From Rhipicephalus microplus (taxonomy: Eukaryota > Arthropoda > Arachnida > Ixodida > Ixodidae), in NCBI RefSeq assembly GCF_043290135.1, contig NC_134710.1, positions 457,436,376-457,500,375 on the forward strand: a stretch of DNA of 64,000 nt, given 5' to 3'. Position 1 is the stretch's first letter. Each line of letters opens with the position of its first letter. The notes below the pieces were generated by a model that had not been told where the DNA came from, made no database searches, and worked only from the letters and a program-made list of their open reading frames with translations. Shown here piece after piece: positions 56,296 to 64,000 of this stretch. A program made the position numbers and the translations under genes.

Positions 56296-56490
56296 ATTAA
56301 TGTGTGAGGCTTAGTGTTCAAAACCAGCAAATGATTATGAGAGGTGCATAGTGGAGGTAACAGGAAATTTTGACCACCTGAGGTTCTTTAACGTGCACAA
56401 AATCTGAGCACACAGGCCTACAGCATTTTCGCCGCTATCGGAAATGCAGACGCCCAAGCAGGGATTTGGAACCACGATATGAGAGTCAGT
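56296..56490 (-). mobile_element. Diverged Ruka-like SINE, copy B
   Basis: Duplicate of 41584-41780 with scattered differences; tRNA head mostly lost. Confidence 0.65.
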
Positions 56491-56609
56491 ATTTGACATT
56501 ACTGATGACATGAGCTGTGCATCGTATTCACGAAAACATCTTACCCTCCCGTACTAATTTTGGTGTACCCCAAATTAAGGGTGTGATCATGTGAGCGCAC
56601 AGACGTAGG

Positions 56610-56637
56610 CAGCTAGCTAGCTAGCTAGCTAGCTAGC

Positions 56638-56669
<32 letters not shown>

Positions 56670-56700
56670 GAGATAGATAGATAGATATATAGAAAGATAG

Positions 56701-56731
<31 letters not shown>

Positions 56732-56736
56732 GATAT

Positions 56737-56826
<90 letters not shown>
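56610..56826. repeat. (CTAG)n-(GATA)n microsatellite, copy B
   Basis: CTAG repeats to about 56640, then GATA repeats with a few interruptions to 56826. About 217 bp against 77 bp in copy A. Confidence 0.95.
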
Positions 56827-57205
56827 GCCAAGCGTGTTTACAGTTTGTAAAGGAATGATTCGCATTTAAAAGCTAATGGGGTCAAGTTAATATGGGATAT
56901 GCATTTTACAAAACGCACTCAGTGTTATTGAGCCCAGCTTTTTATAGTTTCATGCGAAAAATTATATCCGCCACTTCATTTGTGCTTGTGCGAAAAAGGA
57001 AAAATAATTGTAAATATTCCCTTATTGTTGTCTGGTATTTAGGAAGAAAGAAGTGTGATGGCACTGGAGTATTTGTTGAAGGAGTATGCACTATCGCCTG
57101 CATTCCTAATACCTACTCTCATTTTAATTCAGTTGAGTTTTAGATTGTATCGCCTGCATTTCTAATATACTCTGAATGTAATTCAGTTAAAGTGGGCTAT
57201 GATAT

Positions 57206-57379
57206 TGTCACAGGGTGAGAGAAGGCAGAGGGTGGAAATATATTTACAGACAATATATGGAGTACACGGGGTCCTTGAACCAAGATGGCGGAGTGGCAAC
57301 AACAACCCAAGCTTTTGTTCAATCGTCATCTTCGTCGCCTTTAGGGTGCATTCGTTGATGTTGATGATGACTTGTATCA
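57206..57379 (-). repeat. Solo LTR of Gypsy 4
   Basis: 174 bp with the flanks ATAT on both sides, at the same position relative to shared sequence as the full element in copy A. Its first 16 bases (TGTCACAGGGTGAGAG) resemble the left LTR of A, the rest resembles the right LTR of A. Confidence 0.9.
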
Positions 57380-57800
57380 ATATATTTCGAAATAAATTTA
57401 TTTCCTTAGGTCTTTTTTGCCAGTGGCAGTAGTAAGCATCATGTTAAATAAATAAATTCTTTTCGCTTCTTTCAGGTAATTGCTAAGCGTAGTGCAGTAG
57501 TTTATTTACCGACACTGCAAGGCAGTATTTATTAAGTATGGTGCGAACACATTCAACTGATAACTTTTGATAATAATAAATTTATGTTTATATAAACAAT
57601 AATTTAATTCAATACAATGAAGTATCTTCCACTGCTTCCAATGTAACATTATTTTTGCGAGATCTGCGTGAAATTTATGTGAAGCACTATAAACAACAGC
57701 TTTTTGGTGACAATAAAATTATATCGGCATGAGCTTGGTAAAGGTAACAGTTAGATTTAGATTCGTTCTTTTACTGATTTTTTTTATTAAATCATGCACT

Positions 57801-58010
57801 TTAGAATCTATTTCGTGAGAAACACGCGTACAAGCTATCTGGATCAGCAGTGCCAATCAGTTTGGCTGCGGCTTTGACTTCTGGATTTCGCAGTCTACCT
57901 TGCCATTCAACTTTGGTGCAGCTACGGAACCTGACGAGTTTCCCGGGTGTTGAGTTGCTGCCCCTTTTAAGCCGTGCGAGTGGGCCACGCGCACTACCAC
58001 TGCACAGCAT
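57801..58010 (-). CDS. Unidentified small frame, copy B
   Basis: 69 codons, counterpart of 47916-48155, with GKLVRFRSCTKVEWQGRLRN conserved. It ends earlier (SRNRF) because of a new stop. Function unknown. Confidence 0.28.
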   Translation of the reverse strand: MLCSGSARGPLARLKRGSNSTPGKLVRFRSCTKVEWQGRLRNPEVKAAAKLIGTADPDSLYACFSRNRF

Positions 58011-58229
58011 GCGGCACTATCTCAAAATGGCCTACGCGTTGTTCCCAAAATATTTTCAAGAATACTTGCGTGTTTATATAATCTGAGCCTTATGATATCA
58101 TCTAATGATATAATCTAATTGTTAGTATTCTTCAGTCACAGTTCATACCTAATTCTAAAAAATGACGCCAGGAATTGGTCGGACATCTGATTTATGATGT
58201 GTGTAGAGCGCCCTTGCTGGCGAATACGG

Positions 58230-59330
58230 GCGCTTTTGATTCCCATGCATTTCTCTAACTTCACTTTAAAATGAAATTCTGCAGTTCAAAGGCGGTGCCA
58301 AAATTCAGACTGCATACCACAGTTTTCTCTCAACTTCTGGCACACACCCGAGAGCAGTTGATTTTGTGTACTGCATAAGCGAAAATTTTCCATCTCGGTC
58401 GATCACCATCAAGTTCAAGGCGTCATGTGTCACAAAACCTACAGACTCCGAGCTCACCGCCCTTCTAGCCACAATATGATTTGTTTTGCGAGAATATCTA
58501 GCCAAGTGGGCTATCTTCCGTGACTCCAAGGCGGCCCTTCAATATATACGAAGTCTATGATGCGGGAACTACCATAACATGGTACTTCAAAATAACGAAA
58601 TCTCAGATCATAGGGGCACTAACAAAGAACATGACGTAATCTTTCAGTGGCTGCCTGGCCACTGTGGGATTGGTGGTAATCATCTCGCTGACAACGCTGC
58701 CTATTGGGCCCACGATGAAGCACTCACACTGCTTATACCCCTGTCCCAAATTGCGCATAATACCACACGTATGCATTGTAATCTTCCACTGAACTCCACT
58801 CAATTCTGACAGAACCTCGCTTCATTACGCCAATTACAGCTGCCACCAAGGACATCGCGACGGAACACAACAATGCTGCGTTGGTTGTGGGTCACCCTTG
58901 CCTTCACCAATTCATTAAGTTATCGCATTGCTAAGGCTGACTTCCTTAACTGTCATTACTGCAATTGCGTAAAAACTCTCGACGAAATTTTGTGGCAATG
59001 TCCAGATTTTGAAGAAGACCGCCGGACTCTCCAGTGTACCTTAGGGAGGCTGGATAATTGACACTATACTACGAAGATCTTGGGAGCGTGGCCTTCAAAT
59101 ACCTCAGTGCAGAAAGCCACACGAGCCCTTCCACCATTCTTGAAGGCATCATCACTGTGCGACCGCCTGTAGAGCCTGCACTGTGCGTGCGGTGTGTGTG
59201 TTTTGTGCAATGTGTATCTCCTTCCCCTCTCTCTCTTTCTCTTTCATTCCTCCCTTTTCGTGTAGGGTAGTAAACTGGGCTTGGTCTAGTTAACTTCCCT
59301 ACATTTCTGATATTTTTTTTCTCCTATCCG
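58230..59330 (+). pseudogene. LINE ORF2 RNase H and C-terminus with 3' UTR, copy B
   Basis: Plus-strand pieces: TDSELTALLAT, WAIFRDSKAALQYIRSL, then the open frame 58579-58809 with VIFQWLPGHCGIGGNHLADN (catalytic region of RNase H), then FTNSLSYRIAKADFLNCHYC and CVKTLDEILWQCPDFEEDRR, the C-terminal zinc knuckle. A frame change near 59060 leads to ILGAWPSNTSVQKATRALPP, the usual tick LINE C-terminus. The pyrimidine-rich tail to about 59330, including GTAGGGTAGTAAACTGGGC, looks like its 3' UTR. 5'-truncated and broken by stops. Confidence 0.8.
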
Positions 59331-60030
59331 GGAGCACGAAACACATCTTTGTCACCACGTTTTGGCGGCACCTTTTCGAACACCAGCAGCTAGGGTGACA
59401 CCAGATATTCATTACTTGGCTTCAGTGGAGGGAACAGAAATGCAGCCAAGTGCCACGACGTTTATTTTACTGCCAACGGGCTATGAAAGTAGACAAACGG
59501 GCACAAGGTATTCCGTCCTGTCTACCCTAGTGAGTGGTATTTTCAAAGCACACGTCGCCATTGACCCTTCATATGTGAGAAGCCCAAAATACGCACAAGC
59601 TAGGCGACTACTTCCTGAGCAGCTCATTCGTTGCATCGTCTTGGCTTTAGATCGATTACCTGGCTAGATTGTAGGCAAACGTGTTTTAGGTAATTTAATT
59701 TGACAATATTTTAATTAGTCCTGTGCTAATCGTTTTCTGCCCACGGCATCTGCAGCGCACACCAACGTTGCTCAAGGCTTAGCGTTCCTACTTGTGCAAT
59801 TGTCAATTAATACGCAATTACTGCGCAAGTCTGCGGCACTATAAGAACACGTATATATTCTGCATGTGCATCTTTCACTAGAAAAAGCGTACACAAGTAA
59901 TTCTAAGGTCCGTAGCGCTTATCACTCTGCACTGACCATGGAATGCTTGCACGAAAAGGTGAGTGTTTCCAACGCTATGCTATGACGCGATGGTGGTGAC
60001 ATCTACGCGTCGCCTTGCAATATACACCTT
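59331..60030. other. No gene seen
   Basis: The 101-codon plus frame 59362-59667 begins without ATG and shows no domain. The rest is unassigned. Confidence 0.4.
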
Positions 60031-60035
60031 ATCAC

Positions 60036-60067
60036 CTCTGAGACGGGAGCACACACCCGTCTCAGAG
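60036..60067. repeat. Perfect 12-bp stem hairpin
   Basis: CTCTGAGACGGG pairs with CCCGTCTCAGAG across an 8-nt loop. Isolated; no longer inverted repeat detected. Confidence 0.6.
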
Positions 60068-60357
60068 TCACGTGCTTTGTTTTCCAAGAACACTGCCAGG
60101 TGGCGCTCATGTCTCACGTGTGACGTGACTTGATGCGCTCATTCGACTCCGCTGCACGCCCGAGGCAGTCTAACGCAGCGCCTCTAAAATATCATGCTCC
60201 GATTTTCTTGAGAAGAACATCAAATAAATTGTTTTCTCTCTCCACACGCAAGACTATCGTCTTTCGTTGACCTTTGCAGATTGCATGCGGGGCAAGTTTT
60301 TGTAAAAAAGGTTTGTACAATCCATTCCACCTCAAACTAGTAAGTTAATAATCTGCG

Positions 60358-60590
60358 TCATGATGGTCTAGTGGCTAAGGCACTCGTCTGTTGACGTACC
60401 CGCACCTCGTGGGATCAAATTCCGGCCATGGCTGCCACATTTTTGATGGTGGCGAATTGCCTGAGGCCCATGTGCTTATATTTAGGCACACGTTAAAAGA
60501 CCCCAGGTGGTCGAAATTTCCGGATGCCTCCACTACGGCATCTCTCATAATCATGTGGTGGTTGGAAACGTTAATCCTGAACGATTATTA
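60358..60590 (+). mobile_element. Ruka-like tRNA-derived SINE, plus strand
   Basis: Head GGTCTAGTGGCTAAGGCACT (box A TGGCTAAGGCA), box B GGGATCAAATTCC, body CCCCAGGTGGTCGAAATTTC and an ending near GGTTGGAAACGTTAATCC. It lacks an obvious simple-repeat tail. The only plus-strand copy in the window. Confidence 0.85.
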
Positions 60591-61490
60591 GTAAATTGCC
60601 TATGATAAGACAAACAACAGCGTTGACTTTACGAAGACGGACATTCTAAACACACAGCACAATGGAATCAATCAAATACATATCACGCCGTACTCATTGC
60701 GTTTCTCGTGTTTTGTTGTCTTAGATACTTGCTGTATATTTACCGCTGTGTATCAACAATGAATTTTTAGTTGTTAGTGAGCGTCTATGTTTCGTATTTT
60801 AAGGCGAAATCCTAAAACGTTTTATGTTCGCATTTAACCATCCCGTCGTTTGTGCCTTGGCACGGTGCCAGGTGACTGGTGGGGTGCGCCAAGAGACGTT
60901 GGTCGCAAAGGTCTACAACGCTCGCTCTTTGCTTGGGCAACGTTCCTGTGCTCAGCATGTCTAATCATGCAAGGGAGACGCGCGCATCGCGATTGATTCT
61001 GATCGACCCCGTCTCAATGGGCACACGTGTTCGTAGATTACGCTTCGAGACTTACCAATTGTCTTTGGATTTTCACCTGTCATCGTAAATTATGCGCTCT
61101 TTGTTGCCGTATTTGATATCATAGCAGGGCAGTGAACCAGTTGTGTATATGTGCTTAATATCGACTGCAACAAAATTTGACCTCGGCTGCATTGGCTCAG
61201 AATGCGTTGTAGGTGGTAGATAAACAGTGATAATGAGAGAGAAAAGCTTCCAGTCACGTATTTCATTTATATTCAGTGCTCTAATTGTCAGCTAGCAGAC
61301 GACGCAGATGTAGTGGTGTGCCAGGATTCTTTGGCAACAAACATAGATGACGTCAATTAGAGCTCACCACCACTCGTGAGCAGACCTCCCTGCAGCCCCA
61401 TCTTTTTTTTCTGCGTCATGCGCCTGTACGAGTGAATAATTCAGAGAGTTTAACTCTTTTGTAGTAGAAAAGATGGAGTTGTAGCCTGCT
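60591..61490. other. No gene seen
   Basis: Unassigned; the 69-codon plus frame 60879-61088 has no recognisable feature. Confidence 0.4.
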
Positions 61491-61496
61491 GGAACA

Positions 61497-61665
61497 TATA
61501 TAAAGGTTGGGGGAACAGCTTTTGCTCTTTTTCAAAAGATATGAAGCTCTAAACGCTGCGTGTTATCGAAGTGAAACGAATGGATTGGGATGTATTGCTG
61601 AGTGTGCTAAATTATGCGGCAAAGTTGAAAGATGGCAAATATAAACACGACCCGTGTCTTTCCGC
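61497..61665 (+). CDS. Candidate TATA promoter and short first coding exon
   Basis: TATATAAA lies at 61497-61504. An ATG at 61580 opens MDWDVLLSVLNYAAKLKDGK and eight further codons, then meets a strong splice donor CCGC/GTAAGTA (GT at 61666-61667); without splicing a stop follows two bases later. An upstream four-codon frame starts at 61541. The start context is only moderate (C at -3, G at +4). No family recognised. Similar in layout to the candidate at 17.4 kb, but weaker. Confidence 0.28.
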
Positions 61666-61669
61666 GTAA

Positions 61670-63121
61670 GTACTGTTGAAATATATATTGAATCCTGACG
61701 CAGTGCCTTCAACATTCAGCCAGGCCTAACACAGCAGCAGGTAGCCTCAATCAGAGTGTGGAGAAGTGGCGGCGATGACATTTATTTGTATAAGACAGCT
61801 TTAGTACGGCGTAAAATACCTGCTTTACCTCGTTAAGTTTGCTATTTTTGAGTGTAACGCTAGTGCAAAAAAACATCAACAAAAACATCACAACATCAAA
61901 ACAAAAAAACAGCACAACAAAGAAACACAGCGCGAATGTCAAACTGATGTAGCTACATGCGTGAAATGTAAACATATTCTCGGCCGATTTCTTTGCTCCA
62001 CAAAAATCGACGCGTTGTTGGCGCCGGAAGAATAAAACAATTTGCTAGAAATTGTAATGGGGAGCGTTGGTTTCTTTTGATTGACTGTAATCATACATAT
62101 TTGCGCATTCAAAAAGCAAACACTACAAATAAGTGATTTCACATACTGTCATGTGATTTTTAATCGTGCTATCATTATCCACCAAGCTGCCATCCCGCCA
62201 CTGTCATTCAGCATGCTCACCCAGTCTTTCACAAAACACGTTTTGCATCACCACTGTCAGCCTGGATTTTTCACTGTCACCACCATTGGCTCTCCACCAC
62301 CAACCACCACCGTCTGCCACCATTTGTTTCACTCCTTCCGTCATCAGCCGGAAATTTCCACAGTCACCATCGTTGCCTCGCCACCACCCCAACAATCTGC
62401 CATTATTTTTTCCGCTCTCACCGTCATCAACTATTGACCACCACTGTTTCCACCATATTTACTATTAATTCCACTATATGCAGTATTCTGTTCAATATAT
62501 TCGCCAACTATTCCAGCATCCACCATCCCCGGATTTACAATATGGCCAGAATGATTGCAATTTAGTTGCTGGTCACAAAATGTTCCCATCGCGCGCTGCA
62601 CAAGCGCCGTTTTGGAAAAGAGCGTTTTCTCAGACACAGCGAAGTAACAGTTGAGACACTTATTAGTTTGCCTTCATCTGTACCAGTGATTACGTTTTGT
62701 GCGTCGTTTCTCTTTAAACAGCTGGCCAAGTGTCGAGCTGTTAATGTTGTTAGTTCGCTTTTGTCCTGCGTGTGTTTTCTTCGTGCGTAATTTGCGCTTG
62801 AGCCGCGCGCTGCGTGTTTCAATCTGCTCTCGGTTCTCAACATCAAATTGCCAGTGGTCGCTAACGCTATAGTTGCTTCGTCTTTGCGACCAAACTGTTG
62901 GTTTTACATTGAATGACACGTGATGAAGTGGTGCTAAATATATGTACAAATACACGCAAACGCCGTTAGACGCCACATATGGTTTACATTAGCAGTTGTA
63001 TACAGTTGCGTAATGATGGCAAACAAAACACGGATATTAGCAACACTAGAAACAGTAAGCTTATAAAAAGCGCTGGTCTTTGCGCTGGTGCGCGCGAGGA
63101 TGGTAGCCTTCAACACTGCTT
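61670..63121. other. No gene seen; short CCACCA-rich repeat
   Basis: At 62258-62420 a unit of about 80 bp rich in CACCA occurs twice with divergence (TTTTTCACTGTCACCACC and TTTCCACAGTCACCATCG). Open frames here (for example 62166-62468 plus) follow from this composition. No domain recognised. Confidence 0.45.
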
Positions 63122-63370
63122 TGATTAATTGATACGTAGGGTTTGACGTCTCATAACCACCATAGGAATATGAGAGAGACCGTAAAGGACAGCTCTGAAA
63201 ATTTCAACCACCCGGAGTTCTTTGAAGTGCACGTGCACCCATATCTGAGCACACGGACCTACGGCATTTTCACCTTCATCGAAAATGCAGCCGTCGCAGC
63301 CGGTATTCGCTTCCACGACTTTCCGGCCTGCAGCCGAGTACCTTAGCCACTATATACCACAGCGGCGGGG
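63122..63370 (-). mobile_element. Ruka-like tRNA-derived SINE, near full length, diverged
   Basis: On the minus strand the head is TAGTGGCTAAGGTACTCGGC, with a degraded box B, then the body with ACTCCGGGTGGTTGAAATTT and the end ATCAATTAATCAA. The head end is altered (TATATAC inserted near plus 63352). Confidence 0.75.
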
Positions 63371-63384
63371 CCTCAACACTGTCA

Positions 63385-63515
63385 CACAGATCAACTTTAG
63401 CGGTTGATGCATAACTACAATTTACGTCAACACGACATGACGGCTGTATCATAGGAGTACATATGTAATCGATAGCCCGCACCTCAACCACAAAGAATGT
63501 TACACGAACATTATG
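63385..63515. repeat. Repeat related to 37430-37570
   Basis: Shares ACAATTTACGT, GACATGACGGCTGTA / GACGTGATAGCTGTA, ATATGTAAT and CAACCACAA..ACGAACATT in the same order with the A-only segment. Family unknown. Confidence 0.5.
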
Positions 63516-64000
63516 GTCTATTTATTTATTTATTTATTTATTTGTAGATACTGCAATCCCACATGAGGGATTATAGCAGGGTGGGAAGTACAATCATAAA
63601 ATGTTCCTAGTTGAACAAGAACAAAATACGGAAGCAAAGTACCGTTCTCGGAATTACAAAAAAAAAGGAAAAACTGATATACAAAATTCACGAATACATG
63701 ATCAACCATGGCGACAAAATACAATTCAAAATGTACAGGATAATAAATATTCCAGAAACGGAGTCACATACGCAAGGATTGGAAAAGAAAAAAAAACACA
63801 CGGGTGATAATTCTACACAATTTCAAATATATACACATATATACATACATATACATACACACATATGCACACATATATATTATGCAGTTAAACACAAGGC
63901 AAACTTTTCAAGTGATGGCTGTAAAACAACGTCATTAGTTAGGTTGTTCCATTCCCCGACTGTTCTCGGAAAAAATGAATACGTGAAGCAGTTATTGCGT
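63516..64000 (-). mobile_element. LINE 3' end, continuing beyond the window
   Basis: The minus strand carries the end of an ORF2 (63880-63999), a 3' UTR with CCCTGCTATAATCCCTCATG, and an (AAATA)n-like tail seen as ATTT repeats at 63519-63545, the classic end of a non-LTR retrotransposon. The UTR includes a (ATAC/ATGT) rich zone at 63828-63875. Confidence 0.75.
63880..63999 (-). CDS. LINE ORF2 C-terminus, partial
   Basis: The frame enters from the right edge and reads CFTYSFFPRTVGEWNNLTND, then VVLQPSLEKFALCLTA and a stop (plus 63880-63882). The FFPRTVxEWNxLP-like motif is the usual C-terminal end of RT proteins of CR1/Jockey-like LINEs. It is open over the visible 39 codons, so this copy could be younger than the others; the upstream RT is outside the window. 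Confidence 0.7.
   Translation of the reverse strand, partial: RNNCFTYSFFPRTVGEWNNLTNDVVLQPSLEKFALCLTA

Larger units (their letters stand above)
49729..58995 (+). repeat. Tandem duplication, copy B (short form)
   Basis: Colinear with copy A (28066-49156) but about 9.3 kb long. It lacks the equivalents of 32999-35989 and 37304-41403 and has a solo LTR in place of the 42363-47529 element. Unlike A, its terminal LINE continues to the normal 3' end. Confidence 0.9.

Noticed and set aside
56629..56865. Frames rich in repeated Tyr-Leu-Ser-Ile
   Set aside because: Translation of the GATA microsatellite; not a gene.
62166..62468. Overlapping Pro/Ser/His-rich and Trp/Gly-rich frames on both strands
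   Set aside because: They follow from a CACCA-rich degenerate repeat; no domain and both strands open.

Overview
This window looks like repeat-dense nuclear DNA of a hard tick (Ixodidae, probably a metastriate genus such as Rhipicephalus). The main clue is several copies of a tRNA-derived SINE that I recognise as Ruka-like, a family described from ixodid ticks. It also carries chelicerate-style LINE fragments, Ty3/Gypsy and BEL/Pao LTR retrotransposons, foldback elements and many AT and GATA microsatellites. I see no complete, confidently identifiable host protein-coding gene. Nearly all convincing coding sequence is decayed transposon sequence; a few short exon-like pieces may belong to spliced host genes.

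Layout. 1-6.4 kb: LINE RNase H relic (minus), two foldback elements, one Ruka-like SINE. 6458-12187: a structurally complete but dead BEL/Pao element with LTRs and a 5-bp target duplication. 12.2-20.5 kb: the least transposon-rich part, with a microRNA-precursor-like hairpin (15461-15531), splice-like signals (14.4-15.2 kb), a TATA/initiator promoter with a candidate first exon (17.1-17.7 kb) and a LINE tail (18.6-19.2 kb). 20486-24575: a decayed Gypsy element with a 5' LTR, most of gag deleted and the 3' end lost. 24.6-28.06 kb: SINEs and a LINE relic.

28.07-59.0 kb is a large tandem duplication. Copy A (28066-49156) and copy B (49729-about 58995) share, in the same order: a 3.4-kb non-coding segment, a Gypsy derivative lacking protease and reverse transcriptase, a gag-only LTR element on the minus strand, a diverged SINE, a GATA microsatellite, a third Gypsy locus and a 3' LINE fragment. 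B is shorter because of a 3-kb deletion, absence of a 4.1-kb A-only segment, and reduction of a 5.2-kb Gypsy element to a solo LTR. A 941-bp block is almost identical between copies although its flanks differ by roughly 9 percent, which suggests gene conversion. LTRs of two families abut (TA)n tracts and the third has an ATAT target duplication, suggesting an AT-rich target preference.

59.3-64 kb: more SINEs, one candidate short first exon (61.58 kb) and the 3' end of another LINE on the minus strand. Coordinates of element ends come from reading terminal motifs by eye; ends without a visible LTR or TIR are approximate.
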